Below are positions 16,453-25,285 of a stretch of DNA of 37,778 nt, one piece after another (positions within the stretch are counted from its first letter, which is position 1; the number at the start of each line of letters is the position of its first letter). Position numbers and translations under genes: made by a program. The notes beneath the pieces were generated by a model. The model saw only the letters and a list, made by a program, of their open reading frames with translations. It did not search any database and was not told the origin of the DNA. The stretch comes from Paludibacter sp. (GTDB lineage: Bacteria; Bacteroidota; Bacteroidia; Bacteroidales; Paludibacteraceae), in the NCBI GenBank assembly GCA_028710415.1, contig JAQTUE010000041.1:1-37778 (forward strand), given 5' to 3'.

Positions 16453-17786
16453 TGGCTAACTTAGTCCAAGGTGAAAACTATGGTAATCCTGCTGAATTAG
16501 AGCAGATTAGAAACCGCCAAATGATGGCGCAACAACTCATGCAGCAAAACCAAGACCCATTACAAGGACAAATGGTATCTGGTCAGTATGTAGCTCCTAG
16601 CTGGACACAACAACTTGCTAGAGGCCTAAATCAATATATGGGCATGAAAGGTATGCAAGATTCAAACAAAGCCCTAGGTGACTATCAAACTAAAGAAAAA
16701 CAAAAGAATCAAGAGCAAATTGGGAAACTTGCTTATTTATTAAGCGGAACTGCGGCACATACATTGCCAATCGATCAACAAGGGCCACAAGCCCCGGCAC
16801 AAGCTCCTAATATGGCTGGCGCATATCAATATGCTGCTGGTTCAGATAATCCACAATTGCAACAATTTGGATTACAAGGCGCATTATCTCAAGCACAAAA
16901 ACAAGCTGATTTATTCCAAGCTAATAATCTACGTCAACAGAATGCAGCGTTATGGCAAAAGGTTGGTGGTAATGCTCAAGCATTTATGGCTGCTGGTGGT
17001 GATCCTAATATTGCTAAAGAGTTTTCTGGTGCTCCTATGCTTGGTAAAGAAAAAGGCGTCAAAGTAGGGAATAGCTTACTTGGTGAATTCAGTGGAAAAA
17101 TAATGGCTAACGCGCCTAATCCAAATGCACCATTTAATGCTGATGGAAGCCCTAATTCAGCTTATCAACAATATGAAATTGAAAAAGCAAAGGCTGGAAA
17201 ACCTAGTGTTAATGTCAGTACTAAAGTTGAAAACAAAGCCGCGGAAAACATTGCGGGTCAAGTTGGTGGAATTCTTTCAGATTCAGCAACGCAAGCTCAA
17301 GGAGCAGCTCAGGTTATTGATGCCGCTGATAGAGTAATTCAAGCTATAGATACTAAAAAGGTTATTGCGGGGCCATTCTCAAGAGGAAGACTAACTTTTG
17401 CTCAAGGCGCACAAATGCTAGGTGTTGGAGGAAAAGACAATGATGAAGTAATTGCAAATACTCGTCAGGCGATGCGTGGATTAGCTGAAATGACGCTTCA
17501 AGGCCGTAAGCAAATGAAAGGTCAAGGGGCGATTACTCAGGATGAAAGCAAATTGGCAGAAAGGGCTATGTCTGGTGACATTTCAGAACTTACTCCAGCA
17601 GAAGTTAGACAGTTAGCTGCGGCATCAAAACGCGCATCAGAATGGATTATTGCAAGCCATCAAAGTAAATTGAATGCAGCAAGAAGATTGCCTGGGGGGG
17701 CTGAATTAGTACCGTTCTATGACAATACATCTGCACCTGCTAATAATTCAACTGGCGGAGTAGTTGATTTTGGGAGTTTAAAATAA
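16452..17786 (+). CDS. Internal virion/DNA-ejection protein candidate
   Basis: 444 aa, Gln/Ala/Met-rich and predicted helical, with long low-complexity runs near the N-terminus (IRNRQMMAQQLMQQ) and a more ordered C-terminal domain (KVIAGPFSRGRLTFAQ, ADRVIQAIDTK). Position between the S74 protein and the next ejection protein, and the composition, match P22 gp7/gp20/gp16-type proteins that leave the capsid with the DNA. Individual orthology cannot be assigned. Confidence 0.72.
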   Translation: MANLVQGENYGNPAELEQIRNRQMMAQQLMQQNQDPLQGQMVSGQYVAPSWTQQLARGLNQYMGMKGMQDSNKALGDYQTKEKQKNQEQIGKLAYLLSGTAAHTLPIDQQGPQAPAQAPNMAGAYQYAAGSDNPQLQQFGLQGALSQAQKQADLFQANNLRQQNAALWQKVGGNAQAFMAAGGDPNIAKEFSGAPMLGKEKGVKVGNSLLGEFSGKIMANAPNPNAPFNADGSPNSAYQQYEIEKAKAGKPSVNVSTKVENKAAENIAGQVGGILSDSATQAQGAAQVIDAADRVIQAIDTKKVIAGPFSRGRLTFAQGAQMLGVGGKDNDEVIANTRQAMRGLAEMTLQGRKQMKGQGAITQDESKLAERAMSGDISELTPAEVRQLAAASKRASEWIIASHQSKLNAARRLPGGAELVPFYDNTSAPANNSTGGVVDFGSLK

Positions 17787-19582
17787 TGGACGTTAGGCTA
17801 CCTGATGGCACTGTTATTAAAGGCGTTCCTGATGGAATGTCAAAAGCTGATTTAGTTGTTAAGCTGAAATCAAATGGATATGACACGTCACAATTAGAGT
17901 CTACTCCCCAGAAAGAATCATCTTTAACGCAGAATATTAGCAAGAACGTAAAACAAGCTGGCGGCGATTTTTTGGCTGGTTCTGTACGTGGTGCAGGCTC
18001 TATTGGGGCAACTATTCTATCCCCTATTGATGCTCTAGCTCGCACACTTAATCAAGGTAAGCCAGTTAGTATTGGGGGTTATGATATTGCAGGCCAAGAT
18101 AGACGCTCTGGAATGGATGAAGGCTTAAAAGCTATGGGTGCAGACCCTAATAGCATTATGTTTAAGGCTGGAAAGTTAGGCGCTGAAGTCGCTGGTACTG
18201 CTGGGGCTGGTGGAGCATTAGCCAAAGGCGTTACTGCTTTAGCTCCAAATGTTGCAAGCAAAGTACCTGTGTTGATTGACGCATTAAGAACAAGCGGTAT
18301 GACGGCAGGTGGCGCTACTGGCGCATCTGGCATGGCATCAAGAGTTGCAGGTGGTGCTATTGGTGGTGCGGCTCAGGCTGGGATGACTAATCCAGAAGAT
18401 ATGGCAACTGGCGCTGTTATTGGTGGTGTTATGCCTCCAGCCGTTCAATTGGCTGGTAAGGTTGGTTCTATTGTTGGGAATAAACTGGCAGATAGACTTG
18501 TAGAGCAGACAAAAGAATTTAACAGGATTTCACCAAAGAATGAAACTATTAAAAACTCATTAGCGGTTGGATATATTATTCCTCCAAATATAGTTAATCC
18601 TTCATTGAAGAATCAAACTATCGAAAGCATATCTGGAAAACAAGCCACGCAACAATTGGCTTCAGTAGAAAATGCAAAGGTTACAGATAAACTCGCGCGT
18701 CAGGCTTTGGGTATTGCAGACGATGCCCCATTAACCAAAGAAGCTATGCAGTCTTACAGGTCGGCTCAACATGCTGCTGGATATGAGCCAATACGTAATT
18801 TAGGCGCGGTAAAGGCTGATAGCCAATTTAATCAGGCATTAGACAACATTTCCAATAAATACACTGGTAAAGGTACTATTCCAGCAGTACAAAGGGATGA
18901 TATTAAAAAGTTAGTTGATTCTCATAAATCTGCAGAGTTTGATTCTGGGGATGCTGTAGATGCCATGAGATTATTGCGTGAAAGTGCAGATGAGGCTTTC
19001 AGGAAGGGAGACACTTCAATAGGTAAAGCCTATAAAGACATATCAAAAGCTTATGAAGATGTAATTGAACGTAACTTGCAAAAAACTGGCAATGTAGAGT
19101 TATTGCAAGGCTTTAAAGACGCTCGTCAGAATATGGCGAAAAGCTTTACAGTAGAGAATGCCATTGTTGAAGGTAGCGGCGGGATAAACCCACAGAAAAT
19201 AGCCGCAGAATTGCAAAAAGGAAAGCCGTTATCTAATGAATTAAAGACTATTGCAGAATTTGCAAATACATTTAAAACAGTAGCAAAACCGATTGAGCAA
19301 GTAGGAAGTCCAGCATCTCACAATCTTAAATCAATGGCTGCTTTGTTGACTGGTTCTGGTGGGTATGCAGCATTAGGGCCAGCAGGTGCTGCCGCAGCTA
19401 CAATACCATTTATAGCCCCAGCAATGGCAAGGTCTGCAATGTTTAGAAAAGGTGCTCAAGAGGCGTTAATTAAAAAAGCTCCTCAATCTGGAAATGCGGC
19501 TAAGTTAGCTGAACTGTTAAGTAATAAGCAGGCGCAACAAGTATTGTTAAAAAGTTCCCCAGTTATCGCCGCATCCCAATAA
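17786..19582 (+). CDS. Internal virion/DNA-ejection protein candidate (large)
   Basis: 598 aa. The N-terminal LPDGTVIKGVPDGMSKADL motif is a widespread opening of phage internal virion proteins. Residues ~50-230 are Gly/Ala-rich and mildly hydrophobic, as in membrane-penetrating ejection proteins; the remainder is helical. A second Gly/Ala hydrophobic patch lies near residues 520-555. Start overlaps the preceding stop (TAATG). No lytic transglycosylase catalytic motif is visible. Confidence 0.73.
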   Translation: MDVRLPDGTVIKGVPDGMSKADLVVKLKSNGYDTSQLESTPQKESSLTQNISKNVKQAGGDFLAGSVRGAGSIGATILSPIDALARTLNQGKPVSIGGYDIAGQDRRSGMDEGLKAMGADPNSIMFKAGKLGAEVAGTAGAGGALAKGVTALAPNVASKVPVLIDALRTSGMTAGGATGASGMASRVAGGAIGGAAQAGMTNPEDMATGAVIGGVMPPAVQLAGKVGSIVGNKLADRLVEQTKEFNRISPKNETIKNSLAVGYIIPPNIVNPSLKNQTIESISGKQATQQLASVENAKVTDKLARQALGIADDAPLTKEAMQSYRSAQHAAGYEPIRNLGAVKADSQFNQALDNISNKYTGKGTIPAVQRDDIKKLVDSHKSAEFDSGDAVDAMRLLRESADEAFRKGDTSIGKAYKDISKAYEDVIERNLQKTGNVELLQGFKDARQNMAKSFTVENAIVEGSGGINPQKIAAELQKGKPLSNELKTIAEFANTFKTVAKPIEQVGSPASHNLKSMAALLTGSGGYAALGPAGAAAATIPFIAPAMARSAMFRKGAQEALIKKAPQSGNAAKLAELLSNKQAQQVLLKSSPVIAASQ

Positions 19583-19652
19583 TGATTCCGTAGATAAATG
19601 CTAAAACAACAATAACTAATAACTTATATAACATAAAATCGGTGAAATTCAT
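19563..19652 (-). CDS. Possible 29-aa single-pass membrane peptide, antisense to the late operon
   Basis: ORF MNFTDFMLYKLLVIVVLAFIY... with one hydrophobic helix and a basic end, lying mostly in the only gap of the late operon before the tail fibre. The ribosome site is weak and the strand opposes its neighbours. Listed because the phage encodes several similar tiny membrane peptides; it could be chance. Confidence 0.25.
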   Translation of the reverse strand: MNFTDFMLYKLLVIVVLAFIYGIIIGMRR

Positions 19653-19712
19653 TATGAAATCCAGTATGAGATATTTATCTAAAATAGTAACACATAAGTT
19701 TAAGGAATAATT

Positions 19713-21140
19713 ATGGCTAGAAATGGTTCAGGAACATATAGTCTGGTTTCAGGGAATCCGGTAGTAACAAATACTACAATTAGCTCAACTTGGGCGAACA
19801 ATACTTTAAGCGATATTGCAACAGCATTAACGCAGTCACTCGCCAAAGACGGGCAAACTGTTCCTACTGCAAACTTGCCATTAGGTGGATTCAAATTTAC
19901 TGGATTAGGTGCGGGGGCTGGAACGGGAGATTCGTTACGATACGATCAATTATTTAGTCAAGGCAATCCTACAGATATTGCTAGTGCAGCAAATGTTGAT
20001 ATTGGGTCATTATTTACTAATTTTGTTAATATAGCAGGTACAACAACAATCACGTCTTTAGGCACAAATTATAATGGGCCAAAGATGATTAAATTCACTG
20101 GAATATTATTACTCACTTATAATGCTACGACTTTAGTTTTACCTACTAGCGCAAATATTACTACGGCAGTAGGCGATACTTGTATTGCTATTCCAAAATC
20201 TACATCTAGTGGTACTGCTGATGGTTGGCAAATTATTGCATATCAACGAGCTAATGGCCTCCCATTAGGAGGTACATTTGCGTCAGCAGGTGCAAACTCT
20301 GATATTACATCTCTATCAGGGCTAACAACTCCATTATCAGTAGCGCAAGGTGGTACTGGAAGTGCATTAGGTGTTTTAAATGTACCAACTCGACAAACAG
20401 TTATAAGTGGGCCAACTGATACAGGCGGATTCCCAACATTCTTGCCCGCGACTTCTGCAAGTTTAGTTCTAGCTACACAGAATGTATCAACTGGACTTAA
20501 TGCGTTAGTTGCTACTGCATCTAGTGGTTCAAATGCCAGTGGAGCAGTTAACTTGGTCGGTAGCTCTACAGCTAATTTAACTTGGCCTGCATGTACTGCA
20601 TCTAATACAAACTATCTACCTGTATCTATATCAGGTGGAACTTTTACTACACAAACACCTGTAATTATCGCGCCTATTTATCAATGGGGCGGTACACCAG
20701 CAGTTACTAATCACCAGTACACATTTAACATCCAAACAATGACGATGTATCTAGGTGACGGTACGACTGCCAATATCGTTGATCATGTGATTGTTGGCGA
20801 GTGTGTAGCAGGTGCTTCAACTATTACAAGTAGCATTGCTTACGCTTATCAGCGTAGATATTTCAGCGGATGGTTTGCCGTTACAGGCTCAACAAGTTAT
20901 GCAAAATCTCATAATCTAGGAATTATCCCTTCGCATTATGAAGTATTACTCGCTGATGATGCAGTAGGAACAAACGCAAGACCGCCAAACCCACGCGGAG
21001 CGGCAGCGGCTGGATTTTATACAAGCGCGACTACACGAAATTCCACCACTGTGGTCACAGAGGCGGCAGTCGGGTTGACTACTTCAGATGGTAACGCCGC
21101 ATCTGGCTACTATGGAATGATGATGGGGAGTAACTGGTAA
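19713..21140 (+). CDS. Tail fibre / receptor-binding protein
   Basis: 475 aa, ribosome site AAGGAATAA. The N-terminus (MARNGSGTYSL, TTISSTWANNTLSDIATALTQSLAKDGQ, shown in parts) is the widely shared virion-attachment module of short-tailed phage fibres. The middle is Thr/Ser/Gly-rich beta structure, with the linker LSVAQGGTGS common in phage fibres before the distal host-binding part. The C-terminal ~100 residues should set host range. No S74 domain here, although one occurs in 15373-16452. Confidence 0.85.
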   Translation: MARNGSGTYSLVSGNPVVTNTTISSTWANNTLSDIATALTQSLAKDGQTVPTANLPLGGFKFTGLGAGAGTGDSLRYDQLFSQGNPTDIASAANVDIGSLFTNFVNIAGTTTITSLGTNYNGPKMIKFTGILLLTYNATTLVLPTSANITTAVGDTCIAIPKSTSSGTADGWQIIAYQRANGLPLGGTFASAGANSDITSLSGLTTPLSVAQGGTGSALGVLNVPTRQTVISGPTDTGGFPTFLPATSASLVLATQNVSTGLNALVATASSGSNASGAVNLVGSSTANLTWPACTASNTNYLPVSISGGTFTTQTPVIIAPIYQWGGTPAVTNHQYTFNIQTMTMYLGDGTTANIVDHVIVGECVAGASTITSSIAYAYQRRYFSGWFAVTGSTSYAKSHNLGIIPSHYEVLLADDAVGTNARPPNPRGAAAAGFYTSATTRNSTTVVTEAAVGLTTSDGNAASGYYGMMMGSNW

Positions 21141-21391
21141 TGTTTATTAATACAACAACAGGTGTAATTTACGATGGGGATATGCAGGTTGGCGACAGAG
21201 TTTCTACCGATGCAGAAGTATTAGATTATGAGCGATCTAAAATAAAAGTGCAGCGTAAAAATGAAATTATTTTGCAATTATCACCCTTAGACCAAAAGAA
21301 GATTAGACCACTTGCGGAAGGTGATACGACTTATCTAGCAACGCTTAATGCGCAGACAGTAGATCTTCGTGCAGAGTTGGCGACATTATGA
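21140..21391 (+). CDS. Small tail-fibre-associated protein, 83 aa
   Basis: Start overlaps the fibre stop (TAATG). The N-terminal beta part (MFINTTTGVIYDGDMQ) and a C-terminal helical segment with ALNAQTVDLRAELATL-like ending recall small fibre-assembly or fibre-capping proteins often encoded directly after fibres. Assignment by position; no catalytic motif. Confidence 0.6.
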   Translation: MFINTTTGVIYDGDMQVGDRVSTDAEVLDYERSKIKVQRKNEIILQLSPLDQKKIRPLAEGDTTYLATLNAQTVDLRAELATL

Positions 21392-21468
21392 TTTATATAT
21401 TATATATTTAATATGGATTACATTGCTTATCGTATAATTGGCTTAATAAAAACTAATAAGGCTTAAAC

Positions 21469-21903
21469 ATGGCATTAGAACCAAGAGTAGAATATAACTC
21501 ACAAGAGCAACAAGATATTGAAAATCTTATTGCTGAGGAAAATGACCCTAAAGTTAGATTGCAACTCATTGTAATGAACAGAATAAATAAGTCTTTAATT
21601 GAAAATACCAGAACTACTCTGGATATTGTCAAACAGGCCAATGAATTTGGAGAGCAATTATCAGCGCATATTAAGAACTTTGAACTTCATAGACAATATC
21701 AGGATGAGATTCAAAATAAGGGTAAAGGGGCATGGATTGTATTCGCTAAAGTAATTGGTGCTGTTCAGATTGTCGGATTAGGAATATGGGGATATGCCTC
21801 AAATGAAATATCTGATATTCATGGTGGATTGCATAGCCTGGAAAAAGTAGACTCTGGATTTGATACTAGAATCACCGTGTTAGAGTTAAAAGATAAAAAA
21901 TGA
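21469..21903 (+). CDS. Single-pass membrane protein of the lysis cluster, 144 aa
   Basis: A charged, helical N-terminal half (EQQDIENLIAEENDPKV) is followed by one hydrophobic segment near residues 95-115 (WIVFAKVIGAVQIVGLGIWGYA) and a short acidic/charged tail. This topology fits a holin, antiholin or spanin-like role in the lysis cluster. It precedes the DUF5675-like gene with an ATGA overlap. The 77-base gap before it contains ATTACATTGCTTA, similar to the phage operator motif, and a TATAAT. Confidence 0.65.
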   Translation: MALEPRVEYNSQEQQDIENLIAEENDPKVRLQLIVMNRINKSLIENTRTTLDIVKQANEFGEQLSAHIKNFELHRQYQDEIQNKGKGAWIVFAKVIGAVQIVGLGIWGYASNEISDIHGGLHSLEKVDSGFDTRITVLELKDKK

Positions 21904-22316
21904 TAGAGGCAATAATTATCAGATTTGATAGCAATGAGCAGGGCACGCTTGGAAAGATGTCAATTCTTGGTAGATCATTCTTCACGCTTGAATTACCTTG
22001 GCTTAATAATGAATCTTGGAAAAGCTGCATTCCTTGTGGTATCTATACAGTGAAATGGACACGTAGCCAAAGATTAAAGAAGTTTACTTATGAAATCCTT
22101 AATGTTACTAATCGTGCTGGCATTCGCTTGCATGGTGGAAATCTTGCTGGGTCTGTTCCAAGGTATATTTCACATTCTCTCGGTTGCCCGCTTATTGCTT
22201 ATAAAGTTGGTGCTATAAAAGGACAAAGAGCTGTATTAGATAGTCGCAGAGCTGTTGCAGATTTTGAAAGATTAGCAAACAAACAAACAATCAGATTGGA
22301 GATTAAAAATGCTTGA
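21900..22316 (+). CDS. DUF5675-like protein, possible lysis enzyme
   Basis: 138 aa. The core SCIPCGIYTVKWTRSQRLKKF, broken here as SCIPCGIYTV and KWTRSQ, followed by NRAGIRLHGGN and SHSLGCPLI, matches the DUF5675 pattern (C-x-P-x-G-x-Y, then I-x-x-H-x-G-N, then G-C). The family is found beside holins and its fold is thought to resemble peptidoglycan-acting LD-transpeptidase-like proteins, with Cys and His as likely key residues. No other endolysin is present in this genome, so this is the best candidate for wall degradation. Enzymatic activity is inference. Confidence 0.62.
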   Translation: MIEAIIIRFDSNEQGTLGKMSILGRSFFTLELPWLNNESWKSCIPCGIYTVKWTRSQRLKKFTYEILNVTNRAGIRLHGGNLAGSVPRYISHSLGCPLIAYKVGAIKGQRAVLDSRRAVADFERLANKQTIRLEIKNA

Positions 22317-22866
22317 TGTTTTATTAGGTGCTAGTGGTGGAGTATTGGGTATTGTTGGGGCTTTATTTAAGCATGGATTAGAGATATATCAAGAGAAGAA
22401 AAAAGAAGAAGCCAGCCTAGCTATTCTAGTCCAGACTAATGCGCATGAATTGGCAATGGCAGATAAACAAGCTAATCTTATCGAACTTGAAGCCAAAAAT
22501 TCCATAGCACTTGCTGATATAAATGCTAGTAAAGAGGTTGACGTTGCAAGTTATGGGGCTATAAGCGCATCTTACGATTCAGACAAGGCGACATATTCAG
22601 ACGCAAAACAAAATGGCTGGATGATTGCTGTTGACGTTTGCAGGGGGATGATTAGACCAATGATTACCGTTTTATTCAGCACTGCATTGATTTGGTTTAC
22701 TGCCTGGATATGGTTATCAGTTCCTAACATTTTAACTAGTGATCCTACATTCCTAAAAAATACATTTTATCGATTAATTGATTCTTTGATATTTTTAGGG
22801 ACATCTAGTGTTGGGTGGTGGTTTGGGTCTCGCGGAGTTAGTAAGTCAAGCTCACAATCGTCATAA
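22309..22866 (+). CDS. 3-TM holin-like protein
   Basis: 185 aa, ribosome site GGAG seven bases upstream and an eight-base overlap with the DUF5675 gene. An N-terminal hydrophobic Gly-rich segment (LLGASGGVLGIVGALF), a charged coiled-coil middle, then two hydrophobic segments near residues 122-140 and 155-172, and a WWFGSRG ending. This layout, with a conserved RPMITVL segment before the second helix, matches the GTA_holin_3TM type that releases phage or gene-transfer agents. Closes the late region. Confidence 0.72.
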   Translation: MLDVLLGASGGVLGIVGALFKHGLEIYQEKKKEEASLAILVQTNAHELAMADKQANLIELEAKNSIALADINASKEVDVASYGAISASYDSDKATYSDAKQNGWMIAVDVCRGMIRPMITVLFSTALIWFTAWIWLSVPNILTSDPTFLKNTFYRLIDSLIFLGTSSVGWWFGSRGVSKSSSQSS

Positions 22867-22963
22867 TAAAATGGATTATTCCAAAAATAATACGCCATTG
22901 TTTTGATAATGATGGCGTTACTAAAATTGTCATAGCTAGAAAATATACATCGGATCTATTCAT
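22838..22963 (-). CDS. Small membrane protein, 41 aa
   Basis: ORF starting MNRSDVYFLAMTILV with two short hydrophobic segments flanking a basic turn (SLSKQWR). AAGGAT lies six bases before ATG 22963. It is the last gene of the leftward operon and overlaps the convergent holin gene end. Function unknown; one of a family of tiny membrane proteins in this operon. Confidence 0.55.
   Translation of the reverse strand: MNRSDVYFLAMTILVTPSLSKQWRIIFGIIHFIMTIVSLTY
22892..22918 (-). terminator. Possible terminator at the convergent junction
   Basis: ACGCCAT (22892-22898) and ATGGCGT (22912-22918) form a 7-bp stem. On the minus strand it is followed by a T-rich stretch (ATTATTTTT), so it may end leftward transcription, but it lies inside the 41-aa ORF, which argues against efficient termination. 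Confidence 0.35.
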
Positions 22964-22972
22964 AATTAATCC

Positions 22973-23101
22973 TTAATCAACAACATCATATTCAATATCT
23001 CTTATATCATGCCTTAAGTCTAGTATGTATGATGCCATACATAAGATAACAAATATTAATGAGAATATTATAGATAGTAAGGTTAGTTCTAGTGGTGTCA
23101 T
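22973..23101 (-). CDS. Small membrane protein, 42 aa
   Basis: Start ATG 23101 follows AAGGAATT; an upstream in-frame ATG lacks a ribosome site. One strong transmembrane helix (LLSIIFSLIFVILCMASYI) and an acidic, His/Asp-rich tail (RHDIRDIEYDVVD). It overlaps the DUF551 gene stop. Unknown function. Confidence 0.65.
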   Translation of the reverse strand: MTPLELTLLSIIFSLIFVILCMASYILDLRHDIRDIEYDVVD

Positions 23102-23448
23102 AATAATTCCTTCGGTGGTTCTGGTAGTGGTTGCCAGTGGGTTACGTTTTCCCATTCCCCCAAATCCGTATCATTATGTGCTAGCCATATTGGGGTTCCT
23201 GAGGGTATTGAATCTAAGAACGCCATAGTAGATGACGAATCATGTGAGTAAATTAAGTACCAATCGCCTACCTCCGGCAATATATCATTAACGCTAATCC
23301 ACTTACTCGCCTCTGATTGCTTAGTGGCTGCTTGCCATCCACCAATAAATGACTCTTTAACCATGTGACTCCGCCATTCGTTTAGCTTCGTTTTATCATT
23401 ATCAGTAAGCCATTTTTCTAGTGCTTCAAAATCTTCACGTTCACTCAT
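23098..23448 (-). CDS. DUF551-domain protein
   Basis: 116 aa from ATG 23448 (AAGGAAA upstream). The C-terminal domain begins WISVNDILPE and ends THWQPLPEPP, the signature of DUF551, a small phage-enriched domain of unknown function. The N-terminal ~45 residues are charged and helical. A second, divergent DUF551-like gene lies next to the integron array (36694-36951). Confidence 0.82.
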   Translation of the reverse strand: MSEREDFEALEKWLTDNDKTKLNEWRSHMVKESFIGGWQAATKQSEASKWISVNDILPEVGDWYLIYSHDSSSTMAFLDSIPSGTPIWLAHNDTDLGEWENVTHWQPLPEPPKELL

Positions 23449-23458
23449 GATGTTTTCC

Positions 23459-23695
23459 TTAATCGAATAAATCTTTCTCAATAAGTTTTAACTTATTCAA
23501 ATCATGTAATCCATATTTTGTAAAAAATTCCTTACGCGCTTTCAACCAAGCTTTATATGGAAGTCTAGCTCTTTCTCCAAATGGGTATGAATCATTTATG
23601 GCTTTGCGAATTTCTGCTTTATCAGTTTTTCCAGACTGTATTTGATTTAAATATTCAGCTTGTATATATGCCATTGATGATTCAAACCAACTCAT
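23459..23695 (-). CDS. Hypothetical protein, 78 aa
   Basis: ATG 23695 follows AAAGGAAA. Helical, basic middle (RARLPYKAWLKARKEF) and no membrane span. Overlaps the preceding gene's stop by four bases. Not recognised; the many aromatic/basic residues might suit nucleic-acid contact. Confidence 0.65.
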   Translation of the reverse strand: MSWFESSMAYIQAEYLNQIQSGKTDKAEIRKAINDSYPFGERARLPYKAWLKARKEFFTKYGLHDLNKLKLIEKDLFD

Positions 23696-24264
23696 GATAT
23701 TTTCCTTTGTCTGATAGCAGTGGCTAAATTGTTGAGTGCATAACATATAGGTTTAACTCTAGCGTCAGCCCATTCATTTGCTAATTTCGCACACGCCTCA
23801 CGCTCCTCAACCCTAACCTGTTCATCATGCTTGGCTAGTTCTTCTGCTGATGACTGTAGGGGTATGGCTTTAAACTTAGCTTTGCTCTTTATATACGGTT
23901 CAAAGCTGTGCATACCGTGTATTTCTAAGTCCTCAAGTAAGTCATCCCAATCATCCCGCATCTTCTCAATAGTGGGTTGTTGGGATAGGATTTTGTCTTG
24001 CGCCTTTATCAATTCTAGCGTCTTGTTCCCATGATTCTGCATACAAAGACCTATATCAGCCTCCAACTCCGCATTACGCTGGCGAAGTGTTTGGAGTTCT
24101 GAAACCTCACAATCATTGTCGGATTTTAATAACGCGTGGTAAGACTCCGCAAACTTCTTGTATCTGTTTAGGTATTCAATAAAATATACACCACCATAAG
24201 GACTTGGAAGAGGTAAATCTGCTTCTTGTAATAGTCTTTCAAACGCATCGTTACTTTGTGCCAT
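23692..24264 (-). CDS. Hypothetical coiled-coil protein, 190 aa
   Basis: Starts at a TAATG overlap with AAGGAGATAAGT upstream. Residues ~45-75 form a heptad coil (LQTLRQRNAELEADI). Near residue 150 the segment VRVEEREACAKLANEWA is one of the most common motifs of small phage early proteins, of unknown role. No enzymatic motif seen. Confidence 0.75.
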   Translation of the reverse strand: MAQSNDAFERLLQEADLPLPSPYGGVYFIEYLNRYKKFAESYHALLKSDNDCEVSELQTLRQRNAELEADIGLCMQNHGNKTLELIKAQDKILSQQPTIEKMRDDWDDLLEDLEIHGMHSFEPYIKSKAKFKAIPLQSSAEELAKHDEQVRVEEREACAKLANEWADARVKPICYALNNLATAIRQRKIS

Positions 24265-24713
24265 TACTTATCTCCTTCAATTAGTGCGCGGATAGCATCC
24301 GCACAAAAGTCACATCCACCACTTACGTGCGAGTAAGCATCGTTTTCCTCTCTGCGATTGTGATATGTATTACTCAAGCTATCGCACAACTCTACCGCCT
24401 TCTCCAGCGCATCTTTTACGCTTTGTGGTTGGGGTGGGGTTGAAAATAATGGGAATGGTTTTCCAGCGGATTCAAAAGCTAATGCACATTCTTTAACCAC
24501 CTGTTCTGAATCTTGTCCAGTCACTCCTTGATAAATACCTCGCCCTTTTTCAATCTCATACACCCAATAAACATCCTCACCTTGCTCAACTGCTGGTGCG
24601 TTGGTGATTACTGTTTGTACATACTGCTTGCTCGCTATGCCAGGCATACCACCTGAACCTATTTTTTCAGTTTCTTTTAGTAATGCCTTACGGCTTATTA
24701 AATCACCACTCAT
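24264..24713 (-). CDS. Hypothetical phage early protein, 149 aa
   Basis: ATG 24713 is preceded by GGAGGTG. The N-terminal SGDLISRKALL motif and the downstream VITNAPAVE phrase are recurrent in phage accessory proteins. A Cys pair occurs near CDFCADAI. Function unknown. Overlaps the next gene as TAATG. Confidence 0.72.
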   Translation of the reverse strand: MSGDLISRKALLKETEKIGSGGMPGIASKQYVQTVITNAPAVEQGEDVYWVYEIEKGRGIYQGVTGQDSEQVVKECALAFESAGKPFPLFSTPPQPQSVKDALEKAVELCDSLSNTYHNRREENDAYSHVSGGCDFCADAIRALIEGDK

Positions 24714-24772
24714 TTCACACCTCCGATTTGTTTCTTGCGTCATTTAGGTTTGATTCTTTACGTTAGAGCGCA

Positions 24773-24958
24773 TCAATGCACCCATTCTTTCGCGTATTCC
24801 GCTTGCGTCGTGGCAAGGACCGCTTGCCATTTGACATCTCCATTCGGGTTGCAAATGCAGTTCTGTCCAGATCCGCAGCATGTTCCTCCGTCAATAAGTT
24901 CCCATCGAGTCCCGCAGTTCTCGCATACCCATCCAGTTCCTTCGCAAATCTCGCACAT
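24773..24958 (-). CDS. Cysteine-rich zinc-ribbon protein, 61 aa
   Basis: ATG 24958 after GGAAGGGTG. The first 36 residues hold eight cysteines, arranged CEICEGTGWVCENCG then CCGSGQNCIC, which can bind one or two zinc ions in a DnaJ-like or rubredoxin-like knuckle. The C-terminal part is an ordinary helix. Probably a small protein- or nucleic-acid-binding adaptor. Confidence 0.7.
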   Translation of the reverse strand: MCEICEGTGWVCENCGTRWELIDGGTCCGSGQNCICNPNGDVKWQAVLATTQAEYAKEWVH

Positions 24959-24982
24959 AGTTACACCCTTCCCTCTAACCCG

Positions 24983-25285
24983 TCAGCCAATCGCCAATAA
25001 ACACCTACCCCTAGCCATACGTGCGGCATCGTGCTTTGTGGGGTGGTCGGCAAAGTATTCCACAAAATGATTAACATTTGATTCTCTGCCTCGTTTTGCG
25101 TATACCGATTCACCATCGCAGAACATAACCCAAATATCATTATCATCAGCCAAGTCGCTAATCCTGCCTGAATCTTCGGCGAGCCATATGCTGTGAACAC
25201 CAAGCTCATCTAATATCTTATTGCGAGGTTGGGCTTTGTATAATTTAGCTAGTTTCTCGCTTAACTCTTGAATTTCAGTAGTCAT
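24983..25285 (-). CDS. Hypothetical protein, 100 aa
   Basis: ATG 25285 overlaps the MazG-like stop by four bases. A helical start (EIQELSEKLAKLYK) is followed by an alpha/beta-like segment (SIWLAEDSGRISDLADDND). An ORF in another frame here (24961-25209) is a shadow. Not recognised. Confidence 0.68.
   Translation of the reverse strand: MTTEIQELSEKLAKLYKAQPRNKILDELGVHSIWLAEDSGRISDLADDNDIWVMFCDGESVYAKRGRESNVNHFVEYFADHPTKHDAARMARGRCLLAIG

Noticed and set aside
24735..25070. Plus-strand ORFs opposite the leftward operon (also 24776-25000, 26217-26471, 28691-28918)
   Set aside because: They lie antisense to genes with ribosome sites and family motifs, and lack ribosome sites themselves.
24961..25209. 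82-aa minus ORF
   Set aside because: It is in a different frame of the coupled 24983-25285 gene and has no start context.
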